Below are positions 47,381 through 59,876 of a stretch of 64,000 nucleotides of DNA, piece by piece. Origin of the DNA: Ehretia macrophylla (Eukaryota > Streptophyta > Magnoliopsida > Boraginales > Ehretiaceae); NCBI GenBank assembly GCA_037974665.1, contig CM075783.1, positions 8,854,762 to 8,918,761 on the forward strand, read 5' to 3'. Under the pieces are notes generated by a model that was not told the DNA's origin, searched no databases, and worked only from the letters and a program-made list of their open reading frames with translations. The translations under genes were made by a program, and so were the position numbers. Numbering within the stretch: the stretch's first letter is position 1; each line of letters begins with the position of its first letter.

Positions 47381-50300
47381 TATGCAATAGATCAAGAAGA
47401 AATTCTAGATGTTAAAGGTACTTTCTTGATTCAAAATCAATGTGTTAAGGTGCTTATTGATACTGGAGCCACACATTCATTCATAACCCCAAAATGTGCA
47501 TATTGTACTAAGTTGCCAGTGGAGAACTTACCATATCATGTAGAGGTTAGTACCCTGATGGGCTCTAAGTGTGCTACTAGGTTGGCATGTAAAGCATGCA
47601 AGATACAGATTGGGGATCGAGAGTTTTTGGCCGATCTCATAGTGTTAATCTTTTGAGATTATGAAGTTGTTTTGGGAATGGACTGGTTGTTATGACATCA
47701 TGCACGATTAGATTGCCGGACGAAGGTTATAGAGTTCCGAGTACTGGGGAAACCTGTACTTAAGGTGAGAGGTAAACGTGATTAGTTAGAGAAGATGGTG
47801 ATATCCTCAATCAAAGTTGTGAAGTTTATGAGGAGAGGTTGCTTACCTAATCAACAAGCCAACATATCAAGTTAAGTTAACAAAGGCGCCGGTGGTCAAG
47901 GAATATATTTATGTATTTCCAAAAGAGTTACCGGGATTACCACCTGCAAGAGAGATTGAGTTCAAGATTGATACACTATCGGGTACACAACCAATCTCTA
48001 AGGCTGCGTACCACATGGCTTCGACCGAATTGTAGGAGTTGAAGGTTCAATTACAAGGCTTACTAGAGAAAGGATTTATACAACCTAGTTCGTCTCCATG
48101 GGGGTCACCGGTCTTATTTGTGAAGAAGAAGGATGAAACGTTGAGGTTGTGTATTAACTACAGGGGGTTGAACCAAATGACTATCAAGAATAAGTACCCA
48201 TTGCCGTTGATTGATGAGTTGTTTGATCAACTTCAAGGAGCCAAGGTCTATTCGAAATTTGACTTAAGGCAGGGCTATTATCAACTTTGTATCAAGCAGA
48301 AGGATGTGCCTAAGTCAGCTTTCATAACGAGGTACAGGCATTATGAGTTTGTTGTGATGTCATTTGGAATAATCAATGCTCCTGCCGCTTTTATGGACTT
48401 GATGCACAAGGTGTTCCAACCATATTTGGACCAGTTTGTGGTGATTTTTATAAATGATATCCTGGTGTAGTCAAAGACCGGGGAGGAACATGAGAGGCAT
48501 TTGTATTTGGTGTTGTAGAAGCTGAGAGAACATCAATTGTACGCCAAGTTCAGTAAGTGCAAATTATGACTCGAACAAGTGGCGTTCTTGGGACATGTGA
48601 TTTCTCAAGAGGGGATTGTAGTAGATCCGACCAAGAATGACGTTGTGCAATCATGGAAAAAACCAGAGAATATCACCGAGGTACGTAGTTTTCTCAGTTT
48701 GACAAGTTACTACCAGAGGTTTATGAAGGATTTTTCAAAGCTTGCGGGGCCACTCACGAAGCTCATACAGAAAAAGGTTAGATTTGAGTGGAATGACAAA
48801 TGTGAAAACAACTTCCAAGAGTTGAAGAGGAGATTGACAATTGATATAGTGTTGGCATTGCCCGAGGGAAGTCGAGGGTTTGTTATTTATAGCAATGCCT
48901 CGAAAGAAGGATTGGGGTGTGTGTTGATGCAAAATAATCAAGTCATAGCTTATGCATCACAGAACCTGAAGCCTCACGAGGTGAATTATCCTACGCATGA
49001 TTTGGAGCTTGCAGCTATTGTGTTTGCCTTGAAAAAGTGGAGGTATTACTTGTGGGGAAGTAAGTTCGAGATATTCACCGACCATAAGAGTTTGAGGTAT
49101 CTATTTTTTCAGAAGGAGTTGAACATGCGATAAAAGAGGCGGATAGAACTTTTGGATGACTACAATTGCACCATTAATTATGTACCCGGAAAGACAAATG
49201 TGGTGGCAGATACATTGAGTCGGAAGACAAGTTTGTCAAGGTTGGAAATCAAGGAACCTACTTTTTTTTTATCTCAAATCAGAGAATCGCAACGGCAAGA
49301 CCCTCAACTTTAGAAGATAAAGGGAGATAATCCGGATTTCAAGTTGCATAAAGATGGGTTATGGAAGTTCCGAAACCGGATTTGTATGCCTAATAAACCA
49401 GAGTTAAAGAATAAGGTGCTTGAAAAAGCTCATCATTCCAGATACACCATTCACCTATGAGGTACCAAGATGTATCGAGACCTAAAACAACATTATTGGT
49501 GGAACAATATGAAGCAGGAGATTGTGGAGTTTGTGTCTCGATGCTTAACATGTCAACGGGTGAAGGTAGAATATCAAAGACCTACAGGGCTTCTACAACT
49601 TTTAGAGATTCTGCAATGGAAGTGGGAGCATATCACCACGAACTTTGTTATAGAGTTATTGAGGTTTCCTTAAGGATGTGATACGATTTGGGTTGTTGTG
49701 GATAGATTAACGAAGACATCTCACTTTATTGCGATGAACAAAACAGATAGTCTAAAGAAATTAGCTGAGTTGTATGTGGCTAACATTGTGAAGCTACATG
49801 GGGTGCCAGCTAGCATCGTGTCTGATAGAGATCCAAGGTTCACATCTCAATTCTGGCAAAAGTTGTAGGAAGCCTTGGGAATGGAATTGAAATTTAGTAC
49901 AACGTGCCACCCTCAGACGGACGGGCAATCTGAGAGAACTATCCAGATTTTGGAGGACATGTTGAGGGCGTGTGTATTAGATTTTGGAGGTTCGTGGGAA
50001 AAACATTTACCTTTGGCGGAATTTGCTGATAATAATAGTTATCAAGTAACAATTGGTATGGCACCATATGAGGCTTTGTATGGACGAAAGTGTAGGTCAC
50101 CATTGTATTGGGATGAAATTGGTAAGATGAAAGCTGTTGACCCTACATTGTTGGCAGAGTTGATAGAGAAGATTGAGAATGTTCAATTGATTAAGAAGAG
50201 AATGCTTACGACACAAAGCAGACAAAAGAGCTATGCCGATAAGCGGAGGCAAGGCTTAGAATTTGCAGTAGGTGATCGAGTGTTCTTGAAGTTGTCACCC

Positions 50301-50690
50301 CAAAAAGGATTGATTAGGCATGGAAAAGGAGGGAACCTAAGCCTGAGGTATGTAGGGCCATTTGAAGTTGTGGATCGAATCGACAAGTTGGCATATCGGT
50401 TGGATCTACCACCAAATCTCTCCAACATTCATGATGTGTTCCATGTCTCGATATTGAGAAAGTACAATCCCGACGCCTTTCATATTCTACAACCGGAACT
50501 GCTAGAGCTTCGGGAGAACTTGTCGTATGAAAAGAGGCACGTGTGGATTCTGGATGAGTAAGATCGGGAGTTGCGCAATAAGATTAATCCGATGGTGAAT
50601 GTACTTTGGGATCACCATAGAATTGAAGACGCAACGTGGGAGAGACGTGATCAGATGGAGCTATGGTACCTGTTCTTGTTTGAGAGGTAA
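47381..50690 (+). pseudogene. pol: chromovirus pol: protease, RT, RNase H, integrase, chromodomain
   Basis: Domains in order: protease (VLIDTGATHSFI, about 47448); RT from ELPGLPPAREIEF (47925) through [11 protein letters not shown] and the catalytic motif FINDIL, where the family has FIDDIL; RNase H ([12 protein letters not shown], first catalytic Asp changed to Asn, about 48885; [10 protein letters not shown]); integrase with an HHCC finger (49430-49560) and an intact D-D-E set ([25 protein letters not shown]); a GPF module (YVGPFEVVDRI); and a degraded chromodomain (VLWDHHRIEDATWERRDQM, about 50595-50690). Stops include 48468-48470, 49131-49133, 49458-49460 and 50559-50561. The chromodomain places it in the chromoviruses, where it helps direct insertion to heterochromatin. 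Confidence 0.92.
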
Positions 50691-50715
50691 TAAGGTAATT
50701 GTGAGGGTGCGATTC

Positions 50716-50731
50716 TTTTAAGGGGGGAGTA
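50716..50731 (+). other. polypurine tract of the chromovirus
   Basis: tttaaggggggagta immediately before the 3' LTR. Confidence 0.85.
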
Positions 50732-53113
50732 TGTAAGGCCCAGCCCGAGACCACACGTGCATGTAGATCATAACATACCCAATTAAGTCATTTTATATGC
50801 ATTTACCTTGTTTAGGTATTTTTATGTTGATTTATGTACATTTGTCTTGATTTACGTGCATTGCATTGATTAACGTGCATTTGAGTATTTTAGATATCCT
50901 ATACGATAATTGGATTCTATTGCGTATACTAGATACCTAAAACAATTAGATTAGAACAAAAAGGGAAAACTAGTAATACATAAGCAAGTTGGAGAGCACT
51001 TTTGTCCTAAGGTAATTTAACAAAATATCCTAACACAATGTATACATTATACTACACTATACTCACACACATACATCAGAAAACATATACTCATACGATA
51101 CATACATTACAGACACCACACTCAGATTTTTATCCATAAAGAATAGGGTAAGAAGAGAGATAAGTGGATGAGGAAAAAGAAGGAAGAAATGAAGTAGTTC
51201 AGCCATTTTGGAGCATTTCCTTTGCATTTCAAGCTTTCTTCAAGTATGTATCTTGCATCTTTTTCTTCTAGATTTCAAGAACAAAGGTGATGGATGTTTT
51301 CTAAAAGCTTTACAAAGTCAAATAAGCATGTATATGTGTTCTACGTACATGTATTGAGTTTGTTCAAGAAGGGTATAAGCTTGCTTTGTGTAGTTGAACA
51401 TGTATTGAGTATCAAGGGTTTCAAGGGTTTGTTGAAATTTTATCATTTGCTTGATAATGTTCACATGTAAATTTGAGTGGTGTTTAAATGGGATTGTTGT
51501 GCAAGATTTGGGGTGTAGTAAATAGAATATGCAATGTTAGGTGACCATTTGTAGAAATCAACCATGTATGTGTTGTAAAGTTGAGCTTTGTGCTTGTTTG
51601 ATTCAATGGTGGAATTGCATTTAAATGATGTTTAAGGCATGCTAAGTTATGGTTTTAAAGTTATGATTGTAGAGGAATTTGTATTTGGTGAATTGGCTAA
51701 GTGTTAGGTTCAAGTGGCATAGCAAAAAGGAACAAGACAACAAAATTCGTGCAAAGTACTGAAGGATCAGGTTGACCGGGTACTAGCCCGGGTAATAGTC
51801 CGGATCACTTGTCAACCTACTGCCGGGCGACTTAGTCACCCGGATATGTGACTAGGTAGTCACCCGGATGGATCAGGTCGACCGGGTAGTCACCCGGACA
51901 CTAGCTCGGGTCATTTGTCAACTTACTGCCAGGCGACTCCAGTCACCCGGATGGTTGCCCAGGTACTCGAGCAGATGGTCCTGTTTTTGCTCATTTTGTG
52001 TTACTTTCAATTACTATCAAATGCCTGATGTTATGAGACCAATATGTATGTTAATATGAGCTTAATTGAGGATGATTATGTTAATATGAGCTTAATTGAG
52101 GATGATTATATGCCTTTATGTCATGATACATGATTAAATGGGCTTACACACAAGATGTTTGCATATGTACATGCTATATCATTGATATTACTGTTATGAC
52201 GGAAGCAACCTACTTTGTTGCTATCCTAGTCCCTCTGTCACTTGGTGACGTCCCTTGGAAAGTTGGGTATTATATATATATCAAGGTTGCAACCTTCTAA
52301 AGGCCTTGGTGCGATCAATGGTCCCGGGCAGCATTAGGCTTGCCGATTATACCCACGACTACCATGGACCTATTCTTTATCTTTGAGGGGAGCTATCTGA
52401 AACCCTCGGTTGTTGATGGAGTTGGTGTGGGGTTTTCTTTGAGGTCTTGATCCTCGGTTGTAGTGTCCGGTTGTTATCCATTGATTCAAGGTAGAAGTTG
52501 TCTACACCAGTACTCATTGTATCATTTTGCAATAAGTATCCTTGTTCATGTTCTTATTGTATACTTGAGTTACTACTTGTTACTTCCATGTGAATGGCAT
52601 GATTTCTCAAATTGTTTAAGAAAAGAGAAAACCATTGCGAAAACCCTTCCTATTCTATCCTCATTGAGCTATAAACAGGATTAGCTCACTCTTTTCTCTG
52701 TCATTTCAGGTGAGGCAGAGCCTGAGCAGGCTCCTGAAGGTGTTGGCGAAACTCCTTGGTGTGACATCGAGGATTTTTGCCTTATGTGATCTCTACCTAT
52801 TGATGTACTTGAATTACTTAATGTATAACTTATTATTTGGACAACTATTATATAACTAAATATTTCTATTTTTTTGAGACCTAGATACTTGAATGTTGGC
52901 AAGACTATATGTATGGACAGGTGGTTCGAGGTCTTGTATATATGTAATTAGTTGTTGTTTTCTTACTAAGACCGATGTAATTGAATGACTCTTGAACCTT
53001 TATGGAGTATATGTGAATGTATAGGTTATTGAGTTATTGATTTTACAGATTGTGAGTTACGAAAGTCACGTACCGGCCTTAGCCTTCGTAGGTGTCCGGG
53101 TCGGGGCGTGACA
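50732..53113 (+). repeat. 3' LTR of the chromovirus
   Basis: Pairs with 43687-46016. It differs by a longer CCGG-rich repeat block (51770-51960), a 30-base tandem duplication (52051-52110) and a short AT tract. Palindrome GGTTGCAACC at 52285-52294. Confidence 0.92.
52051..52110 (+). repeat. 30-base tandem duplication
   Basis: Two adjacent copies of ttaatatgagcttaattgag plus gatgattat(g/a). The 5' LTR has one copy (about 44921-44950), so the duplication arose after insertion or was lost from one LTR. Confidence 0.95.
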
Positions 53114-53118
53114 ATCTA

Positions 53119-54113
53119 CCTTGTTAAGTATCTAAACTTAATTAAGATATATTATTTTGAGAGAGGATATAATCAATTGACAGTTAGAATCAAAGTAGAC
53201 TTTCCATTTTAGGAAGGAGTTTCTATTTTGAGAATTGTCAAGGTATTAGATTATGTAATTAATTGATTAATTAAAATCTAGAAGACTGTTGAGATATTTA
53301 AGATAATTTTTCTACTATTGGAAAAATAGATTATTCTTATATAGTAGTTTGGATTTAGACTTTTGGAATTAGTCAAGGAATATTTAATTTATTGGCAATT
53401 AGATATTTAAAAATAGACTTTTTATTTTATGGAAATGGATTTCTATTTTTTAATTATTGTCAGGATTAAATTAAATTGGAGCAAGTTGGTTGAACCAGGA
53501 CCATGGCTCACAAGCCAAGACTGGACGCAGGAGTTGGGACCCACCCATCTTAGGATAATCGACTTTGGGGAAGAAAAGAAGGGAGAAGGAGAAAAATAGG
53601 AAATTACTTGTAGAAGAGATTTGGACTTTTCTCTGACCAAATCCCACATCAAAATTTCAAGAATTTTTCTTTAGATCTTCTGCCTATAAATAGACCTCTT
53701 CTCTAACTCTGAAAATTGCTCCACATACCATCTCTTCTGAGATTTCTCTTCTTTATCTTGAGTAAGCTTCGCCTTTTTGAAGAAACTCAATTCTAGTTTA
53801 TATCTTTTAGTTTAACAAATCTAGTCCCACAACTAAATTATACTTTAGAAAGGTGTTGGTCATAGAGGAGAAGATCAAAGTAAAGGAGTTGAAGCAATAT
53901 TTCCTAGGCTTGTAGATCAAGCTGTTTTGTGTTCTTGCATCGTTCTTCGCAAGAGGTATGCCTAGATCCTTGTTTCAATTGGGAATTAAATTGTAAACTG
54001 TTTTTTTGTTTTACTATTACATGTTTAATCGCAGTAGGATCCTACATGATTGTTTCTGCCATGTTCATAGAAATTTTTTGAATATGAATCATGTAACCTA
54101 ACCCCATTTTCCA
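53119..54113 (+). mobile_element. Copia-type 5' LTR, right piece
   Basis: Continues 42730-43686. Contains a TATAAATA box at 53685-53692 and a CT-rich leader, ends ttttcca at 54113, and is followed by a primer-binding site. The chromovirus split the LTR at ATCTA. Confidence 0.6.
53685..53692 (+). promoter_or_regulatory. TATA box of the Copia-type LTR
   Basis: TATAAATA followed within 35 bases by ctcttctctaac, a usual LTR U3/R arrangement. Confidence 0.55.
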
Positions 54114-54117
54114 TTAG

Positions 54118-54130
54118 TGGTATCTGAGCC
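54118..54130 (+). other. primer-binding site of the Copia-type element
   Basis: TGGTATCTGAGCC, one mismatch from the initiator-Met tRNA complement, four bases after the LTR end. Confidence 0.7.
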
Positions 54131-54925
54131 ACTGCGAATTAAACATGCAAATAGTTAAGAACAGTTAAGAAAAATTTGATTCTTGAATGATAGAAACTTA
54201 GAAATTACATGAACACTAGCAAAAGTTCAGATTTGTGCTTGATCATAGATGCAAGAATTTTTGTATTGTAATTTGTTTTTAGATAATTTAGAATTATTTT
54301 GCCATTAATTCTATATGTAATTTTATGGTAGTAATTGTATTTAAGGTAAATTACTTGTTTGGTAAAGTAATTTAAAAAGGAATACAATTAATAGAAGATC
54401 ACATTTAAATAAAGAATTTTAATGCAAGAGGTTTACCTGAAGTTTTATGGCTATTCATAGAATTTAGATTTTCATATTTATTGCAAATTTGGTTTTGGAA
54501 GAGGATTGGAAACTTACCCAATATAAGTTAATCTTCATTAAACCACATAACACACAAAAAAAGTAGGGAGGGGATCCGCACGTGGGCCATGCTCGGCCAT
54601 ACGCATGGTGTGGTCACTATTTGTTTTGTTTTTCTTTCAGTTTTTTAATTATTTATGTTGTTTTGCAGAGTTTAATATGGAAAGTCTTATCTTTTTATTA
54701 ATGCTATAAATACAATAATGAGAGATTATGTTTTCTTGCATAATTTATTATTGTATAAGTATTATATTATTTTTTAATGCCAGAAATACAACATTGTGAA
54801 ATTATGTGGTTTAGCATAGTTTATTTGTTCTAATTTTATGACATTATATTATTTGAAATAGAAGTTTATGAAATTATGTGGCATAGCATAATTTTTGTTT
54901 GTTCAAATATGTATTATATATATAT
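54131..54925 (+). other. Copia-type leader, no coding
   Basis: AT-rich leader after the primer-binding site. No gag was seen before it is interrupted by the solo LTR at 54926. It continues at 57725-57797. Confidence 0.45.
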
Positions 54926-57719
54926 TGTCACGCCCCGAACCCAACCCATTGCTAGACTAAGGCCAGAACATGACGTTCGTAACACTTTGAACATGTGATT
55001 AACAACTTAGCAATTTATACATCCACTTTAAACACCATAAAAGTTCCTAGAGACTGCCAAGTCATTGGCTTTAAAGGGTTACAACAATTTGTAAAGCATT
55101 CACAAGACCTCAAATCACCTGTTCATACATAACAACTAACCAATGTTCGGGTCTCTAGGTCTCGAAGGAATAATAGTCTACTTAGTTACATCATAGTGAT
55201 CCAAAAGAGTAAGTTATTACAACACCAAGTGATTCATCAATTACACCAACAAGTAAGCTCATTGAACACAAAAGCAACAATCCAACTCATCCCGTCAAGG
55301 AAGCTCTTGATCAACTTGAGGGGGCCGGCTTGGGCTCAACTTTACCTGAAATGGTCATAAAGAGGGGTGAGCTATACCTAGCTTAGCGAGGGATAACGGG
55401 AAGGGGATTTTCGCAAGTGTTTTATCCTTTCGAAATCATTGGGAAAGTCATGCCATGTATACATGTTCATTTAACAAGATAACAACCACATATAGCCCAA
55501 CTCTCCAAGGGCCATACCCCAAGTAAGAATGGTATCATATGGTAATATGCATTAACAATAAGCGGATATCAACATGATAGTAAACCATTAAAGGAACTAT
55601 ACACATTATGGGTGATACATGATATTGAACATATAACCCAACTCTCCACGGGCTAAGACTCTGGTGGGAGTGGTAACACATAGTATTAAAAGGATACAGT
55701 TGTTTTTTTACAGTTGTTGGAGATGACCAGCCTTGAATCAATCAACAATCTCAACCCTTTTACTTTATCATAGGGTAATCCGGATAAACCCAATTCCTAC
55801 GACCCACATCTCCAAAGGATCAAAATCCAAGCAAGAGTGGGATTGATGTCCATGGTAGTCGAGTCCTCCTAGCAAACCCGATGTCGCCTAGTGGAAACAA
55901 AATGCTACCATGCCTATAGAGTATGGTTGTAACCTTGTCGCGCCCGTAAATGATTTTAAGCAATAGAAATAGTACAATTGGAGGGCAACAAAGTAGGTTG
56001 CCTCTGAACATATAGACATGTACAAACATATAACATCTCAATTACATTTGCAATTAGGTACAAGTGGCATTTAGAACATACTTGGAGGTCAACAAAGTAG
56101 GTTGCCTCCGATTATACAAACAATAATAGGAATTAATAATATTAAGTTCATAGAAGTTTGATATTTGTTGATCGGCTCTTGCCTTAATGTAATCTTGTGT
56201 GTATATGTAAATTATCTTGCATGCGGGGACATTTATACATGTAGAGGTATCAATCTAGCACATAGATGGTTCAAAACTCATGGAAGGATTCATATTCAAA
56301 CGTGGTTCCACATGTAAAGCAAGACGAATATGTGAACACCTTGCATTTAGAATTCATAAGACACAATGTGGAGGACAACAATGATGGTTGATTCATCATG
56401 CAAGTGTTTAACCATGTAGCAACTTCAACGCTTCTGCATTAGCCTAACTTAAATAGTTACGTTTCCTAATTTTCCAAATTCTAAATAATCTTATTTTGGT
56501 ATAGAATTAAAGCTTATCGAAAGTAGATGGTTCTAGAATCAAACGAAACTCAATTTGGAGTTGAATTGACTGAGATATGCCCTCCGGAAAAATATTGCGC
56601 AAAGTTGTCAACCATCTGGTCGAGTGATCCAGACCGCCCACTTGTCCAGATCCGGTCGACAGGATGCATGGCAGAGAGTATCCGGTCGACCTAGTCTCGG
56701 ATCTTTCAGCAAAACATACGAATTTCCCTTTTTCTATCTCCTTTTGCTATGCCACTTAAAGCCAACTCCTAGCCGTTTCACCAAACACAAATTCCACCAC
56801 AACCACAACTCCAAAACAACAACTTAACAAGCTATAAACATCATCCAAATGCAATCCATCAAGAATCAAATAAATCACACAACTCCATATTCACAACATA
56901 AACACATCTGGATGATTTCCACAAATTGTTACCTATTGTTGCATAGCCTACTATCCACGCCACAAATCTTGCATAATATACCCATCTAAACACCACTCAA
57001 GCTTATATAGGCAAGGTCAAGCTAAACATGACAGTACAACAAAATCTTGAAACCCTAAACCAACAATCCAAGTTCAAATCTACAAAATAAGCATATATTG
57101 TACCTTAATCATGCTCAATAACAACTTAGAACTCATAAACATATATCATATGACCTTTGAAAAGCTTTTAGAAAACTCCCCTCACCTCAAATGTAGCACA
57201 AATGCAAAGAAGAGCTTGTAGGTATAAGAAAGAGCTTGGAAAATGCTTGCTAATGGCTTAAATCTCTTCCTTCTTCATTCATTTCTTCTTTCTTTTTCTC
57301 TTCTTTTCTCTCTTCTCCTGCTCGCATGGTATTGTATGTGTGAGTGTATGTGTATGAACCGTGTATATGAGTATGTTGTATGGTGTGAGTGTGTTTTTAG
57401 TTAGGTAGGATATTTTAGGAGAAACTTAATGACCCATTTGCCCCTCTAACTAATTGTTTCTTTCTAGTTTGCCATTATGGTTTGGTTCTAATTGTTTAGT
57501 TAGCTATTCTAACTTAATAAAATACTAATTAAAGTCTATGTTATCTAATACAGTTTAATACACGTCATTGAATTTAAAAGCACGTTAAATGAGACAATTG
57601 CACGTAAAACCATGAAAATGCACTTGGAAGTTCGTGAATACAAATAAGACAATACGAGTACACGTTAAATACTTATGAATTCATACAAATGAATGTATGA
57701 ATGAGTGCGGTGCTTCACA
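54926..57719 (-). mobile_element. solo gypsy LTR, reverse orientation
   Basis: On the minus strand it starts TGTGAAGCACC at 57719 and ends GGTTCGGGGCGTGACA at 54926. The TSD TATAT is at 54921-54925 and 57720-57724, but it sits in a TA-rich tract and is therefore weaker than the others. Contains ctactttgttg (reverse, near 55985 and 56090) and a decayed palindrome near 55923. No internal domain. Confidence 0.75.
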
Positions 57720-57724
57720 TATAT

Positions 57725-57797
57725 ATATTATTTGTCTAAAATGCTAGAGAAACAATTTGCAGTAAGTTATGTTTTGTACATAATTATAAATTGTACG
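57725..57797 (+). other. short remainder of the interrupted Copia leader
   Basis: 73 bases between two gypsy insertions. No feature seen. Confidence 0.4.
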
Positions 57798-59834
57798 TGT
57801 CACGCCCCGACCTCGACCTATCGCTAGGCTAAGGTCGAAACGCGACGATCATAACCAATAACACCTATAAATTGAAAGCTTAATGCCCTGTATAACCATT
57901 CTTATTCCATCAAAGTTCAAAAGTCTGTCAATGACATCGGCCTTAAAAGTTAACTACAACCTGTTACATATATACAAGACCTCGATCCACATGTTCAATA
58001 ATAAGAACCAGCCAACAATCGGGTATCTAGGTCTCAAAAGAATATGAGTACTTAATTATATAATAATTGTCCAAAAGAATAAGTTAAATACATCGAGTAT
58101 TCTTTAAGCTACATCAACAAGCGAATATCACATAAGGCAGAAATCCCCGATGTCACACCAAGGAATTTCTTCAGTATCCTAAGGGGCCTGCTCTGGCTCT
58201 ACCTCACCTGAAATGTTGAAAAAAGATAAGCTACACTAGCTCAATGAGGGATAAAGGGGAAGGGAGTTTTCACAAAGGTTTTACCTTTTTTAAAGCAGTT
58301 TGATAAATCATATTATGCACATAAGAACGCATAAATGATCATAACAAGTGCATGCAATTTCAATCATGTAACCTTTCTCTTCTAAGATATCATTGGATCC
58401 CGGTAAATATGCTCTCCCCAAGTATCAATGGATCCTAGCAAGAGAAGGAATCAACAACTTGGTAGTCGAGATATACTGGCAAGCCCGTCGCTGCCCAGAG
58501 GTCCTGACACTACCATAATCAACAATGGTTGCAACCGCCGCACGTAAATAGTTCAAATGCATTCGCAACTACCAATGACATAATGAAATTCATGGAAGCA
58601 TCTCGTATGTATACAACTTATAGTGCCATAGTTAATATCATGTAAGGCTTATTAACTATGTTCGACAATGACATCAAAACAATGCTACTAATTCAACAAA
58701 ATGCCTCAATTACACAAGGGGAAACAGGGGAGCTAGACAAGGGGACTCGTTCTGCTCCTTCGACCGACTCCTTCTAGAGGAGTTGGTTAAGGTGAGTCAT
58801 CTGATTCCCTCAACCGGCTGGGGTAAACCCAACCACACCAACACACGAACATTGAAGGTTTTGTACTATTTCTTCTCATCTTTTGCAAGCCATAAGCATA
58901 CAACTTCTCCTAATCATCAACACAACTTTAACAACCTTATCTAGCATGCCATTGGCCATACTACTACTACTCAAGAACACCCAAAGTTCAAATAAAACAC
59001 CAAACTCAACAAACACAACATATATATAATTGATTGCCCAACTAATACTTTTTGCTGCCTTGGCTACTTTCAACAACACCAAAGCAAGAATAGAGTTCAT
59101 ATCTATACTTCACCCTAACTTATTTGAGCAAGATCAAGTAAATGGTAATCATAGACAAGTTCTTGCAACAACTTACCAACTAAAGCTCAAATATCAAGAT
59201 GAGGGTATATAACTTAGATTAAGCTCAATGACTAGATATAGCACATAACCAAGCAAAATGATATCTTTGTAAAGCCATAGATTTGTATGAAAACATCTCT
59301 CACCTTAGTTTTTGAGTGCTAGATGGAAATGAAACAAGAAACACTTGAAAAGAGCTTGGAAATGCAAAGGAAAATGCTTGAGAATGGCTAAACTTCCTCT
59401 TTTTCCCCTTTCCTTCTTCTTATTCTCTTTTCTTTCTTCTCCCTTTGTCGAAAATCAGAGTGTGTGTGTGTGTTGTGTAGGTAGTATGTGTTGTGTGTAT
59501 TTTTGCCTAGACAAGAATAGTGTTTTGTTGGTAGGATATTTTGTTAATTTGCCTTAAGCCAAGAGTGCCCCTCAACTAGAATTTTATTTACTAGCATGCC
59601 ATGTAGTTCCATTTTAAGTATTTTAGTTAACTAGTGTAGTTCCATTAAGTTTAATCAATGCCTACAACATATAAAATATTCAAATGCACGAAAAACAATG
59701 CAAAGGCACGTAATTCGAGATAAACGCACATAAATCAATATAAAAACATATAAAACAAGGTGAATACATATGAAATGATTTAATTATGTATGATATGATC
59801 TATATGTACATGAGGTCTCATGCTGGGCGTTACA
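57798..59834 (-). repeat. 3' LTR of the reverse chromovirus
   Basis: Minus strand TGTAACGCCCAGCATGAG (59834) to GGTCGGGGCGTGACA (57798). Related to the LTRs of 43687-53113 and the solo LTR 54926-57719. The ggcaagcccg..gctgcccag box and atggttgcaacc lie near 58481-58537. Confidence 0.9.
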
Positions 59835-59853
59835 ACCTCCCCTGCTCAAAAGA
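59835..59853 (-). other. polypurine tract of the reverse chromovirus
   Basis: Minus-strand tcttttgagcaggggaggt abuts the 3' LTR. Confidence 0.8.
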
Positions 59854-59876
59854 ATTGTGCCCTCGCAATTCCCTAA

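Larger units (their letters stand above)
43687..53113 (+). mobile_element. chromovirus (Ty3/gypsy, Tekay/Del-like), complete structure, decayed
   Basis: LTRs at 43687-46016 and 50732-53113. TSD ATCTA at 43682-43686 and 53114-53118. Primer-binding site, gag, protease, RT, RNase H, integrase and a degraded chromodomain follow in order, then a polypurine tract. Numerous stops and frameshifts make it non-autonomous. About 14 differences in the first 235 LTR bases by eye indicate an older insertion than 25928-31976. Confidence 0.93.

Noticed and set aside
28402..54130. tRNA-like TGGTATCA(G/A)AGC segments
   Set aside because: They are primer-binding sites directly after LTRs; no cloverleaf surrounds them, so they are not tRNA genes.
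54921..57724. TATAT flanks as firm proof of insertion
   Set aside because: Kept as supporting evidence only, because the site is a TA-rich tract where such a match can arise by chance; the call rests on the LTR termini.
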